A model generated the notes under the pieces. That model made no database searches and was not told the DNA's origin. It saw only the letters and a program-made list of their open reading frames with translations. Source: Balanoglossus misakiensis (Eukaryota > Hemichordata). Taken from it: a DNA stretch of 64,000 nucleotides. Below, piece by piece: positions 12,208 through 22,800 of this stretch. Position 1 is the first letter of the stretch; the number at the start of each line of letters is the position of its first letter. The position numbers and the translations under genes were made by a program. The DNA lies in contig CM082581.2 in the NCBI GenBank assembly GCA_040954595.2, forward strand, positions 2,852,001 through 2,916,000. The letters run 5' to 3'.

Positions 12208-13743
12208 AATTTGTATTCCAAAGAACAGTGATGATATGCACAGCCGATGAATCTTTTGAACTGGGTCACCGGAAAAAAAGGATCAGGCCCGTTTGAACCT
12301 GGAGAATTTTTATCGTCTGATACATTCCGCATTTTATTCCTGAAAAGTTTTAATGAAGTTTCTTCGTCATCAGAAATACGACGAAAAAGATATTAATAGT
12401 TCCTTCTCACTTCCCTTGATATTTTTCAGTCATTTTGTCTATTGGTAACCTAGGTCCGTAATAAGAAAATGTACGTCAACTTGATAGTCATAGTTGAATC
12501 TCATGTCTAAGGATTCTGTGAAATAAATATCGGCATCTTTCCATGCATGTGCCACGACTACTGTGTTTTACCCTAGAAACCTTGAGTTGCACTAAATGCG
12601 TATGTCAATATCACCTGTGCATTTGGAATATAATAAAAATATGGGAAGGGAAGAGTTGTAATAAATTGCAGTATGCGTTCACGTGTGATAGTAACAATAC
12701 TGTGCGACGATTGATTCAAAATCGAATTCATGACAATTGCAATTGATTTTGTCATTGAAAATAGTGTTTTATTCACTGTTAGGAAATGCGTTGACGATGC
12801 AATAACATGTTAATATAAATATTCCCAATCAATTGGCAAAATGTTTAAATGTCTATACAAATAAAAATATAAGCTAAACGTTTTTCCTGCGACTACAATA
12901 ATACCGTCTCTTTATATACAAAGTGGAATAATCATCAATATGCGACAACAGCAAATTAATTTGAAATACGCTGAAATACTCTGAATAATTAATTGCTACT
13001 GAATATTACCAATTGCTTGTTATTAAATGATGCTTTCAACGGAAACATTATTATATTTACTTATTATGCAATTGATTCGTCATCCATGCATTAAGTGAAT
13101 TATAAAGCTGATCTTTGCGTGACCAGGGACCTTTTCTGACCGAATGGCACAGATGCAGACTTGTTGTAGAACAATATATGTTCTATGACTTTGCAAACAT
13201 GGTAACTGATCAAATACTGTGGGGGTTCCTGTGTTGTAATACTGTATTTTTTTAATACTGTATCAGTTAATACTGTATTAGTTAATACTGTAACACGCAA
13301 TATATGCCACTTATGTAGAGAGTAACAGCAGCAAATTTAAAGCATCATAATAGTAATACTGTAGCAAAGATGTATGCAATATTTAAAAAAATTATCAAAA
13401 TACGTTTTAGCCTGATTATTACTCGTGATAAATGTGGTCAAAATGACCAACATTTGTATGTTTTGAACTTTGAGTATATACATTAGCATCGATGCTCACA
13501 AATTCACAATAAATGCATTTTACTAGTACTTTAAGTTACCAGTACTTTCATGGCTTCAATAAACATTGATAATCCAGTTAATGTCATCATTGGGGGCAAA
13601 ACTAAGGCAAATTCATTATTTAAGACATCATACTAACGGGCAAGTGTGAACTGAAACTATCAATCACAATCTTGACAAATCTACTGAGTGATTTTTTGTC
13701 ATTTAACAAATATTCTTCGTTTAAATATGGATCAAATTTGAAT
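12208..13743. other. AT-rich intergenic region, 3' UTR of the SMPDL3 gene at its left end
   Basis: No supported exon. Candidate AATAAA signals are at 12522 and near 12633. A short array based on TTAATACTGTA lies at about 13235-13295. Otherwise I see nothing. Confidence 0.5.
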
Positions 13744-13784
13744 TTATATCAATAATTTGATGTGGAGTAGGTCTACATGAATAT

Positions 13785-15228
13785 ATTCATACTTGTACAT
13801 GACATTGTATCGAGTGATATTTTCATCACTTTCGGCTGATGCTGAACTTTCACTGTCCTTAAGTTCCTTCCTTAAATCACTCCCAGAACTAGATGATTCG
13901 CCTTTCACCCTTGTCGTCTCCCCAGACTCGAGGTCGTAGTCGTGTACGTAAACGTGAGCTGGTTCTGTTCCCTCATCTATGAATGCCTCTGGTCGTAGTG
14001 GGAGCTTTCCTTCTCTTCTGTTGAAATCGGGCAAAGTTTTTTTTAAATTATTGCTGCTTGTATCCAACACTGAATAACACAATATAGAAAACATACATTC
14101 TTCAATCCAACGTCTAAATTTCACAAAACCCAGCTTCAAACAGCACTTACCTTTTGATACGTTAAAAAAAATATTGACCACCAGTTTCCTTAAAATGACC
14201 ACCAACTTCAAAACCTGGTGGTCAAAATGACCACCAAGATAAAAAGTTAATTTCGAGCCCTGAATCGTTATGTATGTTGGGGACACCAGCAGTTTGTTTC
14301 AAATAAAGTGGTTTATTTTTTTCAAGTTTCTTATGATTTATTACAAATATCTTATAATGTAGACTAGTTTTATAATGCATTATATAGTAGCTGAGAGCCG
14401 ATCTGTCAGTGATTTCATCTCATGCAACTGCTCTTTAAGAAATATCTACAACAAAAGTCTAGATGTTTCATGATAATGTTGCTGTGTCCTTATATAAAGT
14501 ACCTTAGAGCTGCTGTTCAATAAAAAGAAACTAAAGCCTGTGTACATGTAGTACTACCATTATTTATACCAGCATGAAGGTAATATCATGGTTTTTGTCA
14601 ATTTAATTAACGAGAGAAATAATTTGACACATCAGAAGTGCTGTTTACACCGACCAAATCTCTTTACCCCAATCGGAATGCAACATTTAGTACCTAGAGA
14701 GAAAGATTTTTTTTTTGAAATGTACAAATAGATATACATGTACAAGACATACGCATTGTAAATCGTATCAGGTTCACGTGACAAAAACTACAGGAAATGA
14801 TCACCCACCCACCCCACCCCCGACTATCAGACTGGAAAAATATTAACACCCTCAGACATTGTGATGTCCAGCAGAAACACTTGGCTTTTCCGGAGCCAAC
14901 GTGGCAACTTTCTTCAAATGAACCATTTTTTGAATCTGCTGACCACATTTCTGTAATTCAGTTGCGCACAACTGAACTAGGAAACTCTTCAACCTGCTGA
15001 AGATGGCTAGTTTAGGAAGAATTACGTCACGGCATAAACAACATGATAAATAATACTCACTGAAAGTGAAACAGACAAGTCGACCAACAACATTCCATGC
15101 ACACTGTGTTCTATCTTCAGAGCGGACTCCAGCAAGAAAATTGGATTCAAACGCGTACACAAATCATGATGCAATATTCTCCAGGTTCTGTGACGACGAA
15201 ATTTATCTTGAATGAATACCTCTGCCAT
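13785..15228 (-). CDS. Poorly resolved minus-strand gene of unknown function
   Basis: The complement reads from a Kozak-like GCCATGG at 15228 through 56 codons to a GTGAGT donor (last base 15061), giving MAEVFIQDKF... rich in Leu, His and Arg. A second open segment at about 14852-15000 contains ATELQKCGQQIQKM, and a third from about 14031 to 13785 is acidic and Ser-rich (GESSSSGSD, SESSASAESDE) behind a good acceptor, with its stop near 13785. Together they resemble one small gene with an acidic tail. However, the phases of the first two segments do not join with the obvious splice sites, so the exon structure is incomplete. I do not recognise the protein. Confidence 0.35.
14160..14263. repeat. 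Short palindromic repeat remnant
   Basis: Several inverted GACCACC/GGTGGTC words, including a perfect palindrome at 14216-14236, followed at 14242-14263 by a 22-base segment ending TTTCGAGCCCTGA. The same 22 bases recur with one change at 24440-24461, beside another hairpin. This is probably an old foldback element. Confidence 0.5.
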
Positions 15229-15989
15229 GGCACATTATCATGACGTCATCGTGTAGAATGCCATCCTGTTTCATTCCAACACGTTGGGAAATATATTTAC
15301 TCACTGTCTGCGATAGAACCACTCTAGAAACTTCTACTATCTATGATCAATATTGAACCCGGACCTCTCGCGAATACTTGGAACCAGTATTTCATGAATA
15401 ATATTTCCATTCCGAGGGATGGGCGCTGCATGATATGACGTATGGCAAGGAAACATCGCCCCCAACGCCACGTAAAAATATCAGTTATATTTTGTTTATT
15501 CACAGTTTAATTTCGAGTACGGGTTTTGGGAAAACTAGGACCCCCCCCCCCCCCTTTTCATATTGTCATGCCGATCGTGGTCGAACCCAAGAAGCCTAGA
15601 ATGTGTACCGGCATGCGTTTCCTTAACTTATGGATAAATATATCCCTTTCAAACTTTATAAACTGACAGAAATACCTTGTTACCTCATTGAAGGCGATCC
15701 GCATTTCAAAATGGACGATAAGAGTGGGTACGACCACGTCCTCATTGCTAGAAAAGACAGAACTTATCTTGGTTTTCATTAGGTTGGTGTGTGTTTTGTT
15801 TGATACACCCTTCCATTTGGATGGAAGCTATCTGCATATGTCTACCACACGATAGGGTATTGCCTTACGACTTATACTCGAGACGTGGGTGTACATGTGT
15901 ACTATGTATTCAATACATAGATTACATGTATACTGGTGGCCCTCTGCACGTATCCCCGGTAAGGCGGGCGAAAAATAATTGGTCGGGTA
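15229..15989. other. Region with no recognised gene
   Basis: Contains a poly-C run at about 15541-15554 and otherwise unremarkable sequence. I saw no conserved coding segment. Confidence 0.4.
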
Positions 15990-17674
15990 TGGAGCGCGCG
16001 GAATCAGCCGCATATATCTTGGCAGCGCTGTCGGTAATTACCGGTTATTTTTTGGCAATAGAGAAACTTCATTTTAAGGCCAGTAACCTCTCTAGTGATG
16101 CTAGCATCCATGACATTTGCTATCCCTCATGATAGAAAGGATAAACTCCTGGAGCTAACAGAAAGCATTCTCACTAAGAGAGCCGTCCCATTATCTCAAA
16201 TCCAAAAGGTAATGGGGAAATGTATTTCTTTCACGCTCGCCATCCCATGTGCGAGACTATACATACGACAAATGGCAGGGGCAGTAGCAAAAGCCCCAAA
16301 AACGGCAACATATTTGGTGCCAATTAGAGGCGGCGTACGCGTGGAATTAAATGAATGGAAAATAGTCGTCAATGCCCAGCCATTTACATGGCTGACTATG
16401 TCGCATGCAAAGTTGCAGCTTGTTACTGACGCTAGTTCGCATTCATGGGGTGCAATTCTGAATCCCGACCGTGATGAGGTAATGATGCCATTAAAGATCG
16501 ATGACATGTGGGACAAAGAATGGAGACAAGAACACATAAGGGACCGTTCAGTTTGTACGGCTGGGGGGCGTCAAGTTTGTGTCATGGGTTTTCAAAATCA
16601 GGCCGACCCCCCCCCCCCTTCACCCAGGACCAAAAGATGATGACCCCCCCCCCCTTTGACAGGCCAAAAAATATGATGACCCCCCCCCCCACCACGCCGA
16701 AAACATTCGCCGTCCTGATCCTATGTACACTGTATGCAATAAAGGGAATGAGGCTTCCCACACCTCAATTCTAAATTTCTTAAAGTAATTGAAGTTTATA
16801 GTAGTATATCTTTGCAATAAAAATGAATTATGAATAAATTAAAATGACAAGTCAATGCAATAGTTGGTAGGATTGGTAAAACAAGACAACTGGCGGGGTG
16901 GGTGTGGGAGGGGGTGTCCCCTGCAACATGAAAATTTTTTGTAAAATACGGTGCTCAAAATAGCATTTTAATGAACTCAAAAGCAAATTAACTCAATATT
17001 GGGGAGGACCAATTTTACTTTTGCCACTCCACTCAAAGTATGCATCGGTGTTAGAAAATGTTGTAAAATAAAGGGCGCAAAACTGCAATTTTGTGGACTC
17101 AAAAGCAAAAGTTTTGTGGCAAAAGTAGGTGACCCCCCCCCCCGTAAACTTTTTTTTTAAACGATGACCCCCCCCCCTTTTGGACTTCAAAATTTAAGTG
17201 ACCCCCCCCCCCTGGATTTTGCAGCCCCCCCCCCCTCCCCCGCCGCTACGTTTACGCCACCGTTGAGTTGGCTGTTTGGTCCAAGGTTCGCCATTCACTA
17301 AGGCTTGTCAATTTTGGGGACCTCAGTCCGACATAATTTCCGTTACAATATGCAATGCTAGGCTAGATGTATTCTATTCGGATTCTATGGTGCTGGTAAA
17401 AACTTAGAAGGGAGGTTATCCCGGCTCAAAATCTACGAAACTGAACCAAGTTTTGAAGGCCATTTTCCACTTCTGCGTAAAGCAGAATATCCAGTTGAGG
17501 TTAACACACATCCCTTCACTCAGCAACAGAGCGGATGACGCCTCCCGAGAAATCGCGATGGGCGTAAAAAAACTTAGCCGATTCCGTGTGGAGGAAAATA
17601 GAACAGAAAATGTAGACGCCATGGCCAAGCAATCAAATGCAAAATTAACGCGTTTCATTGCCCATCAACCGTAA
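15990..17674 (+). mobile_element. DIRS-like retroelement fragment (end of reverse transcriptase and RNase H), broken
   Basis: From about 15990 the reading resembles the C-terminal reverse transcriptase of DIRS-type elements. It continues through FAIPHDRKDKLLEL and GKCISFTLAIPCARLYIRQ to an RNase H start LVTDASSHSWGAIL near 16430. The RNase H part resumes after an inserted repeat (16541-17258) with VELAVWSKVRHS and ends with LTHIPSLSNRADDASRE near 17540, typical of the RNase H tail in this group. Frameshifts and stops break it. The catalytic RT core is absent. The recombinase fragment at 18128-18577 may belong to the same element. Confidence 0.7.
16541..17258 (+). mobile_element. Poly-C-tract dispersed repeat inserted in the DIRS-like RNase H
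   Basis: Seven C runs of about 8-13 bases, most preceded by TGA or GAC, sit at both ends (about 16610-16690 and 17135-17233) around an AT-rich core. The core recurs in reverse orientation at 45874-46200 and in part at 23990-24140. A CCGTT word flanks both boundaries and could be a 5-bp target duplication. No coding capacity is evident. Confidence 0.65.
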
Positions 17675-18127
17675 CCTGGATGCGACGGTCATGAAGGTTT
17701 AGATTTTTTCTGCATACATCTTCAAGAATAATGACAACCTGTATAAATACCCCGTTTCCAATCAATCAGCCGTAGTCGCGCATGTAATAAAGCAAAGGTT
17801 GCAAGCTACTCTTGTTTTAGAGTTTGCTGGATCCACCCCCGTGTGCTGGCTCGTGGTAAAAGAATGCGCATCAGAATACTGTCGAGTGGCGACTAAGAGG
17901 GATAAGAATGCTATATTAGTCTCGGTAAAGGGGGGCTTTACACCGTACATCCTGCGTGGTGTTCTCGTCGCGGCGCACTTCGGACACTAGAGACATATAT
18001 GTATAATGAGCGCGCATTCTTGAAATGTAAGTCAAATATAATAGTAAAATTGATTAATAAAAACAACAACAACAGCAACAACTAAATAATGTAATAACTA
18101 TTGGTGTTTTATATATGTTTAATTTAG
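17675..18127. other. Degenerate sequence between two mobile-element fragments
   Basis: Open segments exist but show frameshifts and no motif I can name. It probably belongs to the decayed retroelement. Confidence 0.4.
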
Positions 18128-18577
18128 GGCTGTTGGTTATGTGGCGCCCCGATAAAACCCAGTAATGCCGACGACCAAGCCAGCAATTGCCATATATGCT
18201 CGGCGAAATCGCTGAAGACAACAATAGGAGCTAACCCCAAAACGCTTCAAGTAGACGTCCACCAGATTGACTCTCGTATGAAGGAGATTTGGGGAGAAAA
18301 ATCACCATATGAGATCCAAAAGGAAAATATGATGCGAAATTTGGAGGAATTCCAGCAACTTTTGTCTGACAGAAAAGGACTAACAGAAGCCTCCCCAAAA
18401 GATATTGTTAGATTTCTGATATTCAAGAACAAGGGAGCACGTACTCAAGTGCATAATGAATTGTGCCCGTATCTTGGTGACACGGCTGACTGTAATAGGC
18501 GCTGCGGCTGCCCCAAACGGCTTAGGTGTAGTACAATTATTAAAGAATGTCGTTGCAAAATTAAGTTCGTTTTATAA
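18128..18577 (+). pseudogene. Tyrosine recombinase fragment with a CxxC zinc motif (N-terminal domain only)
   Basis: An open frame from just after TAG at 18125-18127 runs to TAA at 18575-18577. It starts CWLCG and has CHICS about 16 residues later, a possible zinc-binding pair. A helical stretch follows, then ASPKDIVRFLIFKNKGARTQ and CPYLGD...CGCPKRL, which resembles the N-terminal DNA-binding domain of metazoan DIRS/Crypton tyrosine recombinases. The catalytic domain (R...HxxR...Y) is absent, so this is a truncated copy. A splice acceptor-like TTTAATTTAG precedes it, so exon use cannot be excluded. Confidence 0.6.
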
Positions 18578-19805
18578 CGCCATGCACAATATTGGCGTAT
18601 CCAGTTAAAATCCCGTGGCTTCTATTATGGTTGATAGATATGTTAAGAAATCAGCCGAAGAACAAGCAAGAGCACTCATCACCTCAAAACAGGCGGTTGG
18701 AGATCGGAAAAGACAGCTCACCATTACATGCAATTAGAAAAAAATACAAAGGCTAAAGCACCAAGTTCAAAACTTATAACCGTTACCGGAGAAGATGAAA
18801 AATTAACACAAGAATATAAAAGTTTGTAAACCATAGCAACCACATGCGTAACTGCATTCCCCATGTAAAATAGACAGTTGTACATGACGTACGAAGATAC
18901 AACGGCAGCCATGTAAAATACCGTAGAGGTCGAGGAGTTAACCAATATCAAGAGGACAGTTCACTAAAATACTACTGTAATGTACGTTCTTTTAGAAGTG
19001 ATCATATATCTATACATATCAGAAAACATTTGCAAACACAGGCATTCTTCAAAAGAAATAAAAATGAGCAGAAAAAAAGCAAGAACGATTGTTGTAGTTT
19101 CTTCGGAGTAAAGCGGGCACTTCTGGGGCGAGTGGAAGTATGGAGGTTTGGGATGTTTGGCACGACATAATATTCAAGGAAGGCGTTATAACTAGCATAT
19201 ATAAGTGGAGGCAAAAAGATATCTCGCACTCCAATACTTATAACAATAGGGTGTATTAATGAGCTGCTGACACTACACTCGTGAAAGGGGTCAGGTATGG
19301 GCCCATAATGTGTTGTGCATCGCTGTGATTGGAAGTTTGTATCGATTTTGCTGGTTGGTCAATATAAACATTTACCCGACTTGAGCGGCATTGACATTGG
19401 CATTTATCCCCAAAATCATTTACTATTTTGTCCATTGCCAACAGACGCCGTTCACAGTTTTGAGAATTTTTACCACCTGCAATATGTATTCCGCCATATT
19501 TGGGAGCAATCTCTGTTGCGAGGAAGTTGCATGAAACCTCCCGTCTGAACCTGATGCCACTAAGAAAGAGTTTTAGACACAAGCTTCTATTTGTCTGGAA
19601 AAGAGTTTACAGTGGCAATTCATAACAGAGCTCAGTGAGCATAACTGCAGTTATAGAACTTTAACCAAGCTAATGTTTTCATATCAATGAAAAATACCAG
19701 GATGTAAAGATCATGAGGTGGTCATGAAAATGACACAATTGTTCAAGACTTGAACTAGCAATGTAAAAAGACAATGAGCCATAGAGTATATTTGTGAGAA
19801 TTTTT
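18578..19805. other. Region with no recognised gene
   Basis: I see no conserved coding segment or clear repeat. It may hold degenerate transposon sequence and the 3' flank of CMSS1. Confidence 0.4.
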
Positions 19806-19813
19806 TTATTTAT

Positions 19814-22800
19814 TTAAAACAAACCAAGCTTAGTTTTTCCAGTTTTAATTTGAGGAAACAAATATTTTGTAAAAAGCTGAACAAATATTTTTCTGACATC
19901 ACTATTGTCGACAAGCCTCTTGCTTTTCACATCTCTCCAGTTCCAATCCAAGATCACATATTTTAGATATCTTAAATTCAGAGCATTGTTTTCAAGAAGG
20001 GATATTATCCTGAATGGTGTTCCGATGCCGAAATGCACTTTGTGCTTGTTCAGATATTCCACTTGGTCTTCAATCTTCAAAACAAAACAAAACAAAACAA
20101 ACCAATATAATCAATGGAATGTACATTATGAAAAAAGGGAAAATTCTTGTCCCCTCTGTTGATAAACTGTCCCTGAATAAAATCCAAAGCAATCAAATCA
20201 TTTCAATTAAAACCATTACTCCTGTTGTTATGCAACTTAGCCATAGGGCTTTCACAAATTCTGAGGTACAACACTGCACTACACAAACAATTTTTATAAT
20301 CAGCTGATATTGGGACAACACATTGTTAGCCCATCAGAAACTCTTTAACTCTGCTGTATGTTATCCTGAGCTGTCATATCTTGTGTAGTGTATAGAATAA
20401 AAAAAATACAGTACCACCTGTCTAAACTAAACACAAACAATTTTTATAATCAGCTGATATTGGGACAACACATTGTTAGCCCATCAGAAACTCTTTAACT
20501 CTGCTGTATGTTATCCTGAGCTGTCATATCTTGTGTAGTGTATAGAATAAAAAAAATACAGTACCACCTGTCTAAACTAAACACCGAACTGACTGAAGAA
20601 AGGTTTGCAGAGTTTTCCAATTTATACAGGTTCTTTTATACACGTTTCTTGATTAGATAGGGTTTGGTTTAGAAAGGTCTTGCTGTATTATCCAACTATT
20701 ATACACTTTACCTTCATGTGTTTTGCAAATAGTTTCACACTGTTACATTTCCCTTTGAAGTCAACTGCCTGTCTGTTTACATCCACAGCTCTTTTTGCTG
20801 AGCTGGTGATCACTAGAACTATAGGTGAATTAGTCTTCTTGTGTTTCTCCGATGATATCAGTTCTGACCAGTTTGGAATGACATCATTCAAGTAAAGAGA
20901 TACAGACTGTAATGTTTTATTAGTTGGTAAAACATGATTGTCTGTAATGTAAAGAAAAGGGAAAAGTTGTACTGTAAATACACTAAATTTCTATTGCTGA
21001 TTCACCATACATCATTACATGACAATGCATATTACAGTGTATACATTTTAAAGAGCCAAATATTTCATCGAGGACAGTTGGTAAACCCCAATAAACATTT
21101 TTTTTTCATTACCATAAGCTGAGTTACGCATATTTGAACTTTACTTTGATGTGGTGTTTAAAGGAACTCAACTTATTTTTTTTTTGCATTTTGTCATTCA
21201 AAAGAATTAGACTAGAGTGATTGTCACTTCCTCTCATTTGAAACTAGTGCCTCCATTGACATGATAAGAAAACTTTAATTTTCGTTGTCTCAGGGAGTTA
21301 AGGGTTAAAGGGACAAAGTCTCTCTCTCTCGCTGCCCTTTTCCATTAATTATGTTTGATACAAGACACTGCTTATGTTATTCTACATTAGGATATATAGT
21401 GAATCAACATTTGACCACACACAACTTCTATCCTGTTTGTAGGATATGAGAGTAAAGATCTTGCCAAAATGAATAAATGGTTAACACCGATTATTCACTT
21501 AGGCGAGTTTTTCACTCTCGTGTCTACAAGTGGGATGGAAGGTGTGTGTGGTCGAACTTTGATTCACTATATATCCACATGCATAATAACATAAACCATG
21601 TCTTGTATCAAATATAATTAATGGGAAAAGGGCAGCGCGAGAGAGACTTTGTCCCTTTAATCCATGCTTTTTCTGTGGTACATGGGGATACATAGTTTAA
21701 TGCACAGACAGGCTCAAATATTATGCATTTGTCAAGCCCCTTCAGCCTCCCAAAAAGGGTTTATACATTTTTCTCAATTTTTGTACAGATACAAGACACA
21801 AATTTGAAGTCATTATGCCATGGGCTTTTCCCTTTACATACCTTCAAGCATCATTTCTTCTTTTTCGACAACTGATAGCTTCTCTGGCATTTCTTTCAGT
21901 AGAAATTCATTCAAATTTTCAAGTCCTGCTCCTGTTTGACTTGTCTCTTTTTGTAATTGTTCTGTGATTTTCTAAAAGGAAAAAAATATAATTGTAAGCA
22001 GTTTCAATAACACTATTGTGAAAAGTTCCAGTTACCCAGACTTGGGGCTACTTTATCATTATTGTGGGTATCAACTGTCGTTTCTTGATCTACCTGTACT
22101 GTGTAAAACATAAGGATCAACTGATCACAAAACATCTCTGGCTTCACACATGAATTCTGAATGCAAAGCTAAGTTAGGAATACTTTGATACTTACCCTTC
22201 TCTTGTGTTTCTTTTTTGTTGTTTTTGTCACATTGCCATCTTTGTAGTTTTCATCTTTGATTTTTCTTTTGTTTGTCTTTGTTTCAGTCTGAATATTTTC
22301 ACTGCAGTCTTCACCTACATATAAGGAGAATTCTAAGTAAGTTTCCATGCCAGCAAAACAACCTCTTTTTAACAAATAATTTCCAGTCAATGATCCTATG
22401 CGATGTACATGTACATACATTGCATGCCTACATGTAAATACAAGGTATGGCCACTTTGTATTGTCGTTGTTGAAATAGTGGTCACAAAACTTTGGCTTCA
22501 AAACTCTCTCAAAGAAAATGTCTTTTCACAGTCTGTGGTTTGTTCATGCTCCTTCTGGTAACGTTGCAAAATTTCCAGTTGTTCAAATTTACACTATAAT
22601 TGAACATGAAAAGAGCAAGTGATTTGAATAAGTTTTTAAGTTAGTTATTACCATACAGAGCCCCATGAAATGCAAATATCTGACATATACTGAACTAAAA
22701 ATTATCATCCGATTTTCTCAATGTTATATGAATATTGCCCACTAAATGTTTTATGTAGGTTCATAGCATGAGATTTAAAAAGTACTGGTAAGCTGGAAAT

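Noticed and set aside
15572-15600. tRNA B-box-like GGTTCGACC on the complement
   Set aside because: No matching A box or cloverleaf could be drawn around it.
21499-21693. Frames inside family A MITEs with TTHTFHPTCRHESEK-like text
   Set aside because: The same text appears in several copies only because the hairpin repeat is conserved; no start context or larger gene.
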